DNA from: Trichormus_B sp936914905
GTDB lineage: Bacteria > Cyanobacteriota > Cyanobacteriia > Cyanobacteriales > Nostocaceae
Assembly: GCF_039871975.1 (NCBI RefSeq)
Contig: NZ_JBDPLL010000001.1
DNA length: 64,000 nt
Reading direction: 5' to 3' (one strand)
How positions within the stretch are numbered: position 1 is the stretch's first letter; each line of letters starts with the position of its first letter. Of this stretch, positions 7,260-17,122 are shown one piece after another. A model generated the notes under the pieces. The model did not search any database and was not told the DNA's origin. It worked only from the letters and a program-made list of their open reading frames with translations. Both the position numbers and the translations under genes were made by a program.

Positions 7260-9491
7260 ATGAACAGCAAAAAACCCATGTTCTCAACATTAGCTTTAAA
7301 AAGCGCCATTTTATTATCACCCCTGTTGATATGTACTAGTTTTTTCAGTAGAAAACTGGAACTATCAGCTACTGCTCAGGTAATATCAAATCAGGAACGG
7401 GAAGAATTAACCAGACTGCGAACAGAAAACGGCATTCAAAAGCAAATGCAGTCAGATTTTGAGCGTGCTTTTACTCGCACGAATACCTTACTAAATATTT
7501 GGTTAACTATTTTAAGTTTATTTCCAGTAGTTTTAATCGCTACAGTATGGTTTTTAAGAGAAGCCATCATTCGGGAGATTATCGAGCGATCAATCCAACA
7601 AATAGAAGGAATAGACAAATTGCAAACTCAATTACTGACTGTTAATCAAGATGCAGGCAACTTGATTCAAGCATCACAACATCTCACTCAAGAATTAGCA
7701 CAGGAAGTTAATAGACTCAAGGAAGCAATTCAAGGTGAAGAAGAAAATTTATCTATTCTTTTATCAGACTTACCAAAATCAAAACAAGAATTTTTAACAG
7801 CCTTAGAACGTGAAGTTGAATCTGCTCAAGAGAATATCAGCAATTTAGAATTTAAATTGAATACACAATTAGAACAAGTAACTCTATCTGCTCACCAACA
7901 AAGGATAACTATTGAAAATGTCAAAAAATTAGAAGCCGATTTAGTTTCTAAATTTACCAAAGTGAAGTTAGAAGTTGGAAATCAAAAAGATACTGCTGTT
8001 AATGATATTGAACAATCCCGTTCTCAGTTCATATCTCTACTTCATGGCTTAGAGTTGGAAACTCTACAACAAAAAGAACACACTTTTGAAAGTGTATCAA
8101 AATACCAGTCAGAGTTTACTGAACAATTATCTCAATTTCGAATAGATACTCAAAATCAAAAAAATGTATTTATAGATTATCTTGAAAAATTAAATGATTT
8201 ATTGAAATCACAAATTGCTGAATTACAAATTGATGCTCAAAATCAAAAAGATAACCTGGGTGCTAGTTTAGTGCAATTACAATTAGAATTCTCTAACCAA
8301 CTCTCAGAATTACAGAATACTGCTCAACTGCGTCAACAAGAAATTATTGATAATTTAGAAGCATCTGGTAGTGAATTTACTGCTCAGTTTTCGGATATCC
8401 AATCTGATCTTCAACAACAGAAATTAAAGATTTTACAGAAGTTTCAAAATTTAGAATCTGAATTTATCAATGAAGTTACAGCATTATACAATGATGCTCA
8501 AGTGTGTCAACAAGAAATTCTTGATAATTTAGAAGCATCTGGTAATGAATTTACTAGTCAGTTTTCAGATATTCAATCTTATATTAAACAACAGAAATTG
8601 AAGATTTCACAGAAATTAGACAACTTAGAAAAGTTAGAATCTGAACTTGTTAATCAACTTTCAAACATCCTCTTAGGTGCTCACCAACGTAAAAATGCAA
8701 TTTTACAGGAGTCAGTGGAAATCAAACCTCAACCTACTCCAGAACTGCCAACAATCCCAGAAAAAGAACAACCAGAAATTTCTGCTGATGATGATATCAA
8801 AAAAGCGGAAATAATATTTTCAGAAAAACGCTATGATGAAGCTTTATCGATTTATGAGAGAATCGTTAAAATTAGTCCTAATGATGCAGAAATTTGGCTA
8901 AAGCGAGGTTTAATTCTCAATAGGTTAAAACGCTATAAGGATGCAATTGTATCTTACAATCAAGCCATTAAAATTAATCCTGATTATCATCAAGCTTGGT
9001 GTAATATTGGTGTAGCCTGCGGTAATTTAGGTAAACATCAAGAAGCTTACAACTATTTTAACAAAGCTACGCAAATTAAGCCTGATGATGGTGTGGCTTG
9101 GTTAAATCGTGGGTTATCTTTGCTAGAATTGGAAAATTATGAAGATGCTATTTCTTCCTTTGATAAAGCCTTGGAATTTGAACCTAATTCCCCCAAAATT
9201 TGGGATAAACGTGGTTACACTTTGGTAAGATTGGGGCAAGATGACGAAGCGATTATAAATTTTGATAAAGCATTAGAAATTAATCCAAATTATCCTAGTG
9301 CTTATTATAATAAAGCAGCTTGTTTTGCACTGCAAAGAAAAGTTGCACTAGCTTTAGAAAATCTCCAAAAAGCTATTGAAATTAAACCTAGCTACAGAGA
9401 AGATGCTGCAACTGATATAGACTTTGATGATTTTAACAAAGATTCCAGATTTCAACAATTAATTAAAGGTGAGTATGGTAGTGGTGAATAA
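7260..9491 (+). CDS. Membrane-anchored coiled-coil and TPR protein
   Basis: 743 residues. Layout: a hydrophobic N-terminal segment (about 13-30), a transmembrane helix at about 80-100 (WLTILSLFPVVLIATVWFL), a very long coiled coil (about 110-490, rich in Q, E, L and K), a short proline-rich linker (KPQPTPELPTIPEKEQP), then about six TPR units (510-720) with the usual W-x-x-x-G and A-x-x-x-Y-x-x-A-l-x-l-x-P pattern. The coiled coil holds an internal duplication: QEIIDNLEASGSEFT and QEILDNLEASGNEFT, about 59 residues apart. TPRs suggest a protein-interaction scaffold at the membrane. The substrate or partner is unknown. The gene stands alone. Confidence 0.8.
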   Translation: MNSKKPMFSTLALKSAILLSPLLICTSFFSRKLELSATAQVISNQEREELTRLRTENGIQKQMQSDFERAFTRTNTLLNIWLTILSLFPVVLIATVWFLREAIIREIIERSIQQIEGIDKLQTQLLTVNQDAGNLIQASQHLTQELAQEVNRLKEAIQGEEENLSILLSDLPKSKQEFLTALEREVESAQENISNLEFKLNTQLEQVTLSAHQQRITIENVKKLEADLVSKFTKVKLEVGNQKDTAVNDIEQSRSQFISLLHGLELETLQQKEHTFESVSKYQSEFTEQLSQFRIDTQNQKNVFIDYLEKLNDLLKSQIAELQIDAQNQKDNLGASLVQLQLEFSNQLSELQNTAQLRQQEIIDNLEASGSEFTAQFSDIQSDLQQQKLKILQKFQNLESEFINEVTALYNDAQVCQQEILDNLEASGNEFTSQFSDIQSYIKQQKLKISQKLDNLEKLESELVNQLSNILLGAHQRKNAILQESVEIKPQPTPELPTIPEKEQPEISADDDIKKAEIIFSEKRYDEALSIYERIVKISPNDAEIWLKRGLILNRLKRYKDAIVSYNQAIKINPDYHQAWCNIGVACGNLGKHQEAYNYFNKATQIKPDDGVAWLNRGLSLLELENYEDAISSFDKALEFEPNSPKIWDKRGYTLVRLGQDDEAIINFDKALEINPNYPSAYYNKAACFALQRKVALALENLQKAIEIKPSYREDAATDIDFDDFNKDSRFQQLIKGEYGSGE

Positions 9492-9539
9492 AACCCAAAA
9501 AAACTCATATCATGATCGGTTAAATATACTGCAAACGGG

Positions 9540-9735
9540 TTAAACATGGACTTATATCATACTGATAGCGCAGCGTGGCGTAAGCCATGGGTAACGTAGT
9601 GCAGCTTATCCCTTCGGGACACTGCGTGAACGCGGAGCGTTACGTAGGCTCTAGTATGTCGGAGATTCTTCACTATCTCTTTCATAGAGGCTCCGTGAAC
9701 GTTCAGAATAACACTTTTAAATCGTTTTCAGTATA
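9540..9735. repeat. Palindromic intergenic repeat block
   Basis: This fills the 9492-9998 gene-free stretch. Dense short palindromes such as CGCAGCGTGGCG, ATCCCTTCGGGA and GTGAACGCGGAGCG match the interspersed repeat style of Nostocales genomes, and CATGAT-containing ends face each other. A similar block is at 19740-19880. No gene is seen in 9735-9998. Confidence 0.5.
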
Positions 9736-9998
9736 ATCATGATATCTGTTAGGGCTGGTAATTGGAAAAAATTAATTACTAGTACAGTACGGCGTAAATA
9801 AACTAACCATTCCAAATCTCTGAAAAGCTCATGCCATATACGTTTTGAATTTTTAATTCACGGCGGTACTAGGGTAATAGTCGAATCCCCAAATTCTCAA
9901 GGAATTCAGGGATATAGAATTTATTGTTTGAATTTTCAAACCAAAATTGTTCGACTGATCGCTCACGACGAAATCCAAAATTTCAAATCTAATATTGG

Positions 9999-10631
9999 TT
10001 AATGATTGTAATTATTAGTCCGGGGTGTGCGAGCGCCCACAACTGCACCCATTAATGCTGTTGCTAAACTCAATAAAGAACCTAAGACAAACCACCATAA
10101 TGTTCTCGAAGTTGCTGCTGCTATTTCACGAGTTTGTGCAGCGGTTAATGCAGGTAAATTTGGTGAGATGGTACTTCCTTGTAGTCGTAGTTGGTTCATT
10201 ACTTCGGCAGCATTATAAGCAGCAACACCAAAAGCACCCCACACTCCATTTGCTAATAGAAAAGAACTAATTGCTAGGGTTGTTCCCCAAAGAATTGCGC
10301 CATTAAGTAGGGCTGTATCTCGGTGCATTGATCCACAAGCGCGAGTTGTTACCCAACCACCAAGAAATAGGGAAAGTAATAATGCGACAGTTGACCAAAT
10401 TCCTACATTACTAATAATACCTGTGGCAATTGATCTTGGTGCTAAGGAGTCAGCTATTCTACCTGCACCCAGCGCTCCAAAAAAGGAACTCAAAATTAGT
10501 TGAATGGCCAAAGCCATCAAAACACCAGAAATAACTGGACCCCAACGCACGCGATCGCGATATTCTGTTACTCTAGTAGGGACTGTAGATTCAGGAATAA
10601 TTTCATCGCCTACTCGATTTACGTATGACAT
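9999..10631 (-). CDS. Conserved multi-pass membrane protein
   Basis: 210 residues, no named family recognised. After a soluble N-terminus (RVTEYRDRVRWG) there are four hydrophobic segments: GPVISGVLMALAIQLIL, IWSTVALLLSLFLGGWV, ALLNGAILWGTTLAISSFLL and TLWWFVLGSLLSLATALMG. The loops are glycine- and alanine-rich (GALGAGRIAD). Similar proteins of unknown role occur in many cyanobacteria (family knowledge, not checked). The start is the ATG at 10631, just after a purine-rich stretch. It is a single gene, with repeats on one side and 360 gene-free bases on the other. Confidence 0.7.
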   Translation of the reverse strand: MSYVNRVGDEIIPESTVPTRVTEYRDRVRWGPVISGVLMALAIQLILSSFFGALGAGRIADSLAPRSIATGIISNVGIWSTVALLLSLFLGGWVTTRACGSMHRDTALLNGAILWGTTLAISSFLLANGVWGAFGVAAYNAAEVMNQLRLQGSTISPNLPALTAAQTREIAAATSRTLWWFVLGSLLSLATALMGAVVGARTPRTNNYNH

Positions 10632-10997
10632 AGTTTATTTGCTCCCTTGCAATTTCAGTAAAGATTCTCAGGTATATTTATGCTTATATTGTCAATTAAA
10701 TTGACAATTTTGCTTTTTAATCTCTATCAATGGGAAGAGTTAATTACTATGTCTTTAGTTAGAATAAATTGAGGCGAACCTGATTTAATTAAACTAGTAA
10801 ATTACGGCGTAAATAAATCACTAATTTCAAATAATTTTAAATTCTATAAAAGACCTATAATGTATTTATTTATAGATCATTTTGATAATATGTTTAGTTA
10901 TATTCCATATCTAAGTATGATCAAATTTAATCATAGTCTGACTATAACTTAGATTATATCAGTCAGACCTTTTATCTATTAGAGAATGATGAAAAGA
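10632..10997. other. Gene-free AT-rich spacer
   Basis: No ORF, RNA gene or clear hairpin terminator is seen. The segment contains GGCGTAAATAAA, which also occurs at 9789-9800, suggesting a degenerate shared repeat. Confidence 0.4.
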
Positions 10998-11306
10998 TTA
11001 GCGAATTTTTACTGCTGTACCTGTGGCAATAATCAGTAATAAATCTCTAGATCGGTCAACGTTGATTGTACCAGTTTCAATGTCAATCCCGATGACAGCA
11101 TCGGCTCCTAAACGCTGCGCTCTTTTTTCTAGTTCTCCTAGCGCCTTTCGTTGTCCTTCTTCAAATAAACGCTCATAACTACCAGTACGTCCAGCAACAA
11201 TATCACGAATGCTGGCTAAGAAATCCCGCAGGAAATTGCTACCATAGACAACTTCTACAGCACCTTGAATTACATCGGTGGTGCTTAAAAGCATAAATTG
11301 GCTCAT
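10998..11306 (-). CDS. YbjQ/UPF0145 family protein
   Basis: About 102 residues. It shows the family pattern: VIQGAVEVVYGSNFLRDF, then RDIVAGRTGSYERLFEEG with A-x-x-x-A-x-x-L-x-x-x-A, then LGADAVIGIDIETG, and a closing GTAVKI. UPF0145 proteins form small pentamers and were once annotated as heavy-metal binding; the cellular role is not settled. The start is the ATG at 11306; the TTG at 11315 and the ATG at 11294 are alternatives. There is no operon partner. The 320 bases upstream hold no gene. Confidence 0.85.
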   Translation of the reverse strand: MSQFMLLSTTDVIQGAVEVVYGSNFLRDFLASIRDIVAGRTGSYERLFEEGQRKALGELEKRAQRLGADAVIGIDIETGTINVDRSRDLLLIIATGTAVKIR

Positions 11307-11626
11307 AAATAGCAAATAGCTCGATATTTTCTAATTTTGCATTTTTTTGATGAAGAAGGCAACAATGCCTGGAACTTTATAACGTAAGTTGCTAGTTAGG
11401 GGAACGGAGAACACAAGGGAGTTAATAATTGTAGTTTTGATAAATTAGCTTTATACCTGAACGATAACAAGGAAATTGGGTTCATGACACTACTATCAGT
11501 AATCAAACCTGATTCCTATATTTGAGTGGAGTACTTTGTCAATATGAAAAAATACCGATTTCAAATCGAAAGATTTTTGTTTTAAAATACAAACAAAAAC
11601 TTCATTAAAATTTAAGGGAATTTATT

Positions 11627-12310
11627 GTGTATAAACAGACATCATTTTTAGTGACTGTTCTATTATTAGGATCTCTCGTTACTACTACTCCTTTGGTAGT
11701 AGTGCGTGCAGAAGTATTAGTTGCTCAAGCCAGTAATGAGCGGTTAAAGGAACTGCTGGAAGAAGGACGGAGGCTAGTAGATGCGGGGGATTATAATGGA
11801 GCGATCGCAGTTTATCAGGAAGCAGGGAAATTAGATCCTAGAAATGCCAAAATTCATTCTGGGATTGGCTATTTATATGCTCAACAAAGTAATTTTCAAT
11901 TGGCGTTAGCTGCTTATCGCCGAGCGATCACTATCGACCCTAATAACAGTGATTTTTATTACGCCGTAGGTTATATCAAAGGTAACACAGGAGACACACG
12001 TGGCGCTAAGGAAGCTTATCGTCGTGCCATCCAGCTAAACCGTAATAACGTTAATGCTTATTTAGGTTTAGGTGTAACCCAAACTACTTTGGGAGACTAC
12101 GAATCAGCAATATGGGCTTATGAACAAGCAATCAACCTGAATAGGAACAACCCCCGCACCTATGAGTTGATGGGTTCAATGTTTAAGCAGCGAAGACAAA
12201 CTCAACAAGCCAGCAATGTTTTAAGAAAAGCCCTGAATTTATATCGTAGTAGTAATGACCCAGAAGGTATAGACCGAGTAGAAGCCTTGTTACGAGAAAT
12301 AGGCGGTTAA
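11627..12310 (+). CDS. Secreted or periplasmic TPR protein
   Basis: 227 residues from a GTG at 11627, preceded by AAGGGA. A Sec-type signal peptide covers about 1-28 (LVTVLLLGSLVTTTPLVVVRAE). Four to five TPR units follow from about residue 38, with the repeated AIAVYQEAGKLDP, ALAAYRRAITIDP, AKEAYRRAIQLN and AIWAYEQAINLN. Such proteins usually act as adaptors in envelope complexes; no partner can be named from context. The 311 bases upstream contain no gene. The next gene is the dead hsdM. Confidence 0.82.
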   Translation: MYKQTSFLVTVLLLGSLVTTTPLVVVRAEVLVAQASNERLKELLEEGRRLVDAGDYNGAIAVYQEAGKLDPRNAKIHSGIGYLYAQQSNFQLALAAYRRAITIDPNNSDFYYAVGYIKGNTGDTRGAKEAYRRAIQLNRNNVNAYLGLGVTQTTLGDYESAIWAYEQAINLNRNNPRTYELMGSMFKQRRQTQQASNVLRKALNLYRSSNDPEGIDRVEALLREIGG

Positions 12311-12351
12311 TTATTGCAGCTTGTGGCTAAGTCTGCTAAGGCAGACTAACT

Positions 12352-13427
12352 ATGAAGTTTAATAGATTGTGGGGTCACTTAGATGCTGCCGAATACAAGC
12401 ACGTTGTCCTGGGGTTGATTTTGCTCAAGTACATTTCCGATGCTTTTAACGAACTCTACGAGAAATTAGCAGAGGATGAATACGCAGACCCAGAAGCCAG
12501 AAGAAGGAGACTAATACAAAGCAGAGAATATATTTTACCTCCCCCAGGCTGCACGCTGGTTACATTTCCAGAGTAATGCTAAAAACCCCCTGATTGGCCA
12601 GTTAATTGATGAGGGGATGGAGGCCATAGAAAAAGAAAACACCGCTCTCAAAGGCGTATTACCCAAAGAATATGGTAAACCATCCCTAGATAAAGGATTA
12701 CTGGGGGAATTAATAGATTTAATTAGCACCATTGGTTTAGGAGATACTGAAAGTCGCTCTAAGGATATTTTAGGTAAAGTTTACGAGTATTTTTTACGGC
12801 AGTTTGCCAGTGCAGAAAAGAATAATGGAGGACAATTTTACACTCCTAGATGTGTAGTCCAATTGTTAGTAGAAATACTAGAACCCTACAAAGAACGAGT
12901 TTATGATCCTTGTTGCAGTTCTGGGGGAATGTTTGTCCAGTCAGAGAAATTTGTTGAGTCTCATGGTGGAAAAGCTGGGGATATTTCTATTTATGGACAA
13001 GAATATAACAGCAAAACTTGGAAGCTGTGCAAAATGAATTTAGCTATCCGGGGGATTGAGGGAAATATTGGTAAATCAGAATCGTGATACATTCTGCAGT
13101 GATTTACACAAAGATTTAAGAGGAGACTATATATTAGCAGATCCTCCTATTAATATGAGTTATTGAATAGGAGACAAATTACAAGAAGATAGACGTTGGA
13201 TTTACGGAACTCCTGCGGTTACTAGTGCCAATTACGCCTGGTTTCAACATATTATTAGTCATTGATACCCTCAAGGTTATGCGGGGTTTGTATTAGCTAA
13301 TGGTTCAATGAGTTCTAATCAATCTGGGGAAAAAGAGATTAGAAAATCTTTAGTTGAAGCAGATTGAGTTGATTGCATGGTGGCGTTCCCAGGACAGTTA
13401 TTTTATAATACCCAAATTCCGGCTTTG
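12352..13427 (+). pseudogene. hsdM: Type I restriction-modification methylase HsdM (broken)
   Basis: N6-adenine methyltransferase subunit of a type I R-M enzyme. The HsdM_N domain is readable (LDAAEYKHVVLGLILLKYISDAF), then in a second frame FLRQFASAEKNNGGQFYTPRCVVQLLVEIL and YDPCCSSGGMFVQSE, the SAM-binding D-P-x-x-x-S-G-G/F motif. The catalytic NPPF motif is degraded to a stop-containing DPPINMSY. At least one frameshift (near 12570) and several stops (near 13088, 13165, 13265, 13365) kill it. It breaks off at FYNTQIP, where it is joined directly to an hsdR tail, so the rest of hsdM, hsdS and most of hsdR are deleted. Confidence 0.85.
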
Positions 13428-13762
13428 AACTAGCGAAAGCCATGCGGGAGGCACAAAGATGGGATGAAGACTTGGGACTAACGGTCGATGAAAGAGCTTT
13501 TTATGATACATTGGAAGTCAACGACAGTGCAGTGATGATTTTGGGAGATGACACCCTTAAAGTGATCGCTCGTGATTTAGTAAAAGCAACTCGTGCTAAT
13601 TTAACCATTGATTGGACAGTGAAAGAAAATGTCAGAGCTAAATTATAAGTAACAGTTAAATGATTATTGAAAAAGCATGGTTATCCACCAGATAAATGTG
13701 ATAAAGCAACTTCCACAGTTTTAGAACAGGCAGAATTATTGTGTAAAGACTGGGTAGCTTAA
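13428..13762 (+). pseudogene. hsdR: Type I restriction endonuclease HsdR, C-terminal remnant
   Basis: Encodes only the C-terminal helical domain of HsdR (DUF3387): AKAMREAQRWDEDLGL, AFYDTLEVNDSAVMILGDD, LVKATRANLTIDWTVKENVR, then after a stop HGYPPDKCDKATSTVLEQAELLCKDW. The ATPase and nuclease domains are absent. It follows the truncated hsdM with no spacer, in the same orientation, which marks an internal deletion of several kilobases. Confidence 0.8.
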
Positions 13763-13948
13763 ATGTGAAAAGATTGGCGATACCATAGGCTCTCTACTCA
13801 AAGAGGGCTACGGTGTACACACACGTTGGAGTAAACCATCATGTAGGTCAACACATTGTATATTCTCGAATATATTGGACTCCTGGGAGTATAGTCAAGG
13901 ATTATCAGAATTTTATGATTCAAAAATTTAGTATCTGGAAGGTTCCGG

Positions 13949-15622
13949 TTACTGAATACTAAAAACTCTAGCAATAGGCATTCTCCAACCAGTACCAAAA
14001 GCGCGGTCAGTAATTTTGAGTCCAGGGGGTGCTTGTCGGCGCTTAAATTCAGCCCGCGCTACCATTTGCAACACTCGGTTGACAATAGCTGAATCGTGAC
14101 CAGATGCAACTATCTGTTCTCCTGATTGGTGGTCATGAACCAAGCGTTGTAATATATCATCTAATATCTCATAAGGAGGTAGATAATCTTGATCAACTTG
14201 ACAGGGTTTGAGTTCGGCGCTTGGTAGTTTAGTGAGGATATTTTGGGGAATAATTTCCCTATTGCTATGGAAATTTAACCAATGACAAAGAGAATAAACA
14301 CGAGTTTTGGGAACATCTGCAATTACCGCTAAACCACCATTCATATCACCGTAGAGAGTGCAGTAACCAACAGCTATTTCTGATTTATTCCCAGTAGATA
14401 AGAGCAGATAACCAAATTTATTTGCTATAGCCATTAGTAAATTACCTCTAATTCGGGATTGAATATTTTCTTCGGCAATACCAAATTCTGTTCCGGCAAA
14501 CAACTCAACCAGAGAATTATCAAACCCTTGCATTAATTCCCCAATGGGTAAAATATGGGTTTGAATTTCCAAATTATCAGCTAATGCCAAAGCATCACTA
14601 ATAGAATGTTCAGAACTATAAGGAGAAGGCATCAGAATTCCTAAAACGTTTTCTTTACCTAATGCCGCAGTAGCAATAGCAGCGACTAAAGCCGAATCAA
14701 CCCCGCCACTTAAACCTAAGACAACTTCGGAAAAGCGACATTTATTAACATAATCACGCACACCCAAAACCAAAGCAGACCAAATTTCCTCATCTTCACA
14801 TTCATAAACTGGGGAAATAGAACCTAGCTGTAAATCTCGTTGTATTTTATCAAATTTAACAATTAACAAATCCGTCTCAAATCCTTTAGCACGACAAATA
14901 ATCTCACCTTGAAGATTCAAAGCAAAACTGCGACCATCAAAAATTAAATCGTCATTTCCGCCGACTTGATTAGTATAAATAACTGGTTCTTGAAAGTTTA
15001 CAGCACTATGTTGCAACATTGCTTCCCGTAACTTTTGCTTACCAACTGTGTAAGGTGAAGCAGATAGATTAACAATTAAATCTACACCTGAAATTGATAA
15101 ATCAGCAATGGGATTAACTGCATAACTACGTTTGCCCCAAAAATCCTCATCATTCCATAAATCTTCGCAAATTGTCACTCCAATATTGATATCATCCAGA
15201 GAGAAATAATTAGCCTGTAACCCTGGTTCAAAATATCGTTTCTCATCAAATACATCATAAGTTGGTAATAGTCGTTTGTGAAAATATTGCCTGATTTTTC
15301 CTGCTTCTAACCAAGCAATACTGTTAAATAAAGTTTTACCGCCAGTAATGTATGCTTCGGTATTTTTGACAACAGTTCCCACTAATACAGCTAAATTGGG
15401 TGGTAAGTCTTTAGCTAATTTTTGTAATATGGTGTTCATAGCTTCCACAAAGCTAGGATTCAATAATAAATCTCGTGGTGGATAACCACATAAAGAAAGT
15501 TCTGGTGTCAATAATAAACTTGCATTTGCTGACACTGCCTGTTGTGCAGCTTCCAGGATTTTTTGGGCATTTCCAGGCAAGTCACCAATGATAGGATTAA
15601 GTTGAGCAATGGCTATCTTCAT
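13949..15622 (-). CDS. nadE: Glutamine-dependent NAD+ synthetase
   Basis: Last step of NAD synthesis: amidation of deamido-NAD with ATP and ammonia released from glutamine. 557 residues, two domains. The N-terminal nitrilase-type glutaminase (1-270) has the Glu-Lys-Cys triad in LTPELSLCGYPPRD, YFHKRLLPTYDVFDE and GVTICEDLWND. The C-terminal N-type ATP pyrophosphatase domain has the P-loop LSGGVDSALVAA, then LLSTGNKSEIAVGYCTLYGD and the C-terminal GLKITDRAFGTGWRMP. It is the last gene of a minus-strand cluster with pncB, nadD and an NrtR-like regulator, 82 bases after that regulator. Confidence 0.96.
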   Translation of the reverse strand: MKIAIAQLNPIIGDLPGNAQKILEAAQQAVSANASLLLTPELSLCGYPPRDLLLNPSFVEAMNTILQKLAKDLPPNLAVLVGTVVKNTEAYITGGKTLFNSIAWLEAGKIRQYFHKRLLPTYDVFDEKRYFEPGLQANYFSLDDINIGVTICEDLWNDEDFWGKRSYAVNPIADLSISGVDLIVNLSASPYTVGKQKLREAMLQHSAVNFQEPVIYTNQVGGNDDLIFDGRSFALNLQGEIICRAKGFETDLLIVKFDKIQRDLQLGSISPVYECEDEEIWSALVLGVRDYVNKCRFSEVVLGLSGGVDSALVAAIATAALGKENVLGILMPSPYSSEHSISDALALADNLEIQTHILPIGELMQGFDNSLVELFAGTEFGIAEENIQSRIRGNLLMAIANKFGYLLLSTGNKSEIAVGYCTLYGDMNGGLAVIADVPKTRVYSLCHWLNFHSNREIIPQNILTKLPSAELKPCQVDQDYLPPYEILDDILQRLVHDHQSGEQIVASGHDSAIVNRVLQMVARAEFKRRQAPPGLKITDRAFGTGWRMPIARVFSIQ

Positions 15623-15704
15623 ATAAGAGGTAATGAGTAATTAGTGATTTTTGATTGGTAAATAATTATTTTCTATTCCCTATTTCCTCTTAACTATCAC
15701 CTAT

Positions 15705-16451
15705 TTAAATAAAAACTAAAGGTTTATCTTTAAAAGGTGCAAAGGCTTCTGCATCAAATTTATACAAACTAGCAGGACGACCTGCTCCTCTTGATATTTT
15801 GATTCCAGTATCCGATAAAAAACCTAGCTTGAGTAAACGCGCCCGAAAATTAGAATAATCTGAGAAATTTTCCCCTAAAACCGTGGTGTATAGCTGATAT
15901 AAATCATTGAGAGTAAAGGTGTCTGGTAAGACTTCAAAAGCTACAGGACTATACTCTAATTTATTTTTTAATCTTCTGTGTCCATAGGTGATAATTTCAT
16001 GATGATCAAATGCTAGTTGGGGTATTTGTTTAACTGGATACCATGCAATACCAGCAACTTTATCAGCAATTAATTCTGCTTCTTCAAACCGGACTAAAGC
16101 AAAGTAACTTACTGATAAATAACGTACTGCATAGCTACCAGTCTTTTCCCTTAGATCACGATTGGGACCACCAAAAGTATAGAGTTGTTCTAAATAGAGA
16201 TTATTGACTTTTATTTTTTCTGCCATAATGCGATAAGCCGCATCTTCTAAAGATTCTCCTTGACGTACTAAAGTACCGGGAAGACTCCAAGAATTTACAA
16301 ATGGCTCTTGCTGTCGCATTACTAATAAAACTAACAGCCGATTTTGGGCTGTATCTACAGAAAAAATTACATTATCTACACCTACTTTGAAATCAGCCAA
16401 AGGTTGTTGATTTATCGGATTGGGATTTTTTTTGTGGTTGCGTGCTGGCAT
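15705..16451 (-). CDS. nrtR: NrtR-like Nudix-domain transcriptional regulator
   Basis: 248 residues: an N-terminal Nudix-fold domain (about 20-150) and a C-terminal winged-helix domain (about 165-240; TLNDLYQLYTTVLGENFSDYSNFRARLLKLGFL, with K-I-S-R-G-A-G-R-P-A-S-L-Y). The Nudix box is degenerate: where the consensus is R-E-U-x-E-E-x-G the protein has RIMAEKIK, so hydrolase activity is unlikely. This architecture is that of NrtR, a repressor of NAD genes that senses ADP-ribose (family knowledge; a Synechocystis member is known). It starts directly at the end of nadD and precedes nadE, which fits control of this NAD cluster. An active ADP-ribose pyrophosphatase is the alternative. Confidence 0.8.
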   Translation of the reverse strand: MPARNHKKNPNPINQQPLADFKVGVDNVIFSVDTAQNRLLVLLVMRQQEPFVNSWSLPGTLVRQGESLEDAAYRIMAEKIKVNNLYLEQLYTFGGPNRDLREKTGSYAVRYLSVSYFALVRFEEAELIADKVAGIAWYPVKQIPQLAFDHHEIITYGHRRLKNKLEYSPVAFEVLPDTFTLNDLYQLYTTVLGENFSDYSNFRARLLKLGFLSDTGIKISRGAGRPASLYKFDAEAFAPFKDKPLVFI

Positions 16452-17015
16452 TTAAACGTACAAATGCTCTCGATAAATATAAGCGATAACAGGGGGGGTA
16501 AGAGTTTCGGGATCTTTTTGTTCACGAAAAGCTGTGGAAGAGACATCTAAACCAGTTAAACTGGCGATCACAATTTTTCCTCCTAACTGCTTAATTTCCT
16601 CCAAACTAGAATCATTTATGACATAGCCTGGTCGAGGAATTACTAAAAGTTGCACTTGTTTTAACAATTCTTTAACATGATACCATCGTGGTAGCTGATG
16701 CAATAAATCTGAACCAATTACTAAAGTAAATTCGGTATTATCACCCCAACGTAATTTAGCTTTTTCTACTGTTTCAAAAGTTCGCCAACTGCTCAAATCT
16801 TGTTCCAAAGAAATATTATCTCTGGGATTTTCTATATCTCTGATTAAAAGTTGTAACATAGCCGCCCGATGAGGTAAAGGAGTTTGCTGAGACTTAAAGG
16901 GATTATCAGCAGCCCAAACAGCAACCCAATCAGAATCTTCAGATAACCACTTGATAATTTTTTGATGTCCAGCAGTTGGTGGATCAGCACTTGTTCCAAA
17001 TAAGGTAATGTTCAT
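16452..17015 (-). CDS. nadD: Nicotinate-nucleotide adenylyltransferase
   Basis: Transfers AMP from ATP to nicotinate mononucleotide, giving deamido-NAD, the substrate of NadE. 187 residues. The nucleotidyltransferase motif is GTSADPPTAGHQ, in which the usual H-x-G-H is T-A-G-H as in cyanobacterial NadD-like proteins. The C-terminal ISSTxxR motif appears as VSSTAFRE. A conserved LVIGSDLLHQLPRWY lies between. The stop abuts the start of the nrtR-like gene with no spacer, and pncB lies 107 bases upstream, so this is one salvage module. Confidence 0.9.
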   Translation of the reverse strand: MNITLFGTSADPPTAGHQKIIKWLSEDSDWVAVWAADNPFKSQQTPLPHRAAMLQLLIRDIENPRDNISLEQDLSSWRTFETVEKAKLRWGDNTEFTLVIGSDLLHQLPRWYHVKELLKQVQLLVIPRPGYVINDSSLEEIKQLGGKIVIASLTGLDVSSTAFREQKDPETLTPPVIAYIYREHLYV

Positions 17016-17122
17016 AATATTAGGAGTTCAAAAAGTAGGTGATAGTTGACAGTTCACAGTTATAAATTGCTAACTACTCACTCATCACTATAAGTTAATC
17101 ATCTGTGTAGCTGTGTTCAAGA

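Noticed and set aside
9540..9735. Possible tRNA or structured RNA gene
   Set aside because: The palindromes do not form a cloverleaf or a known RNA; similar blocks recur at 19740-19880, so it is an interspersed repeat.
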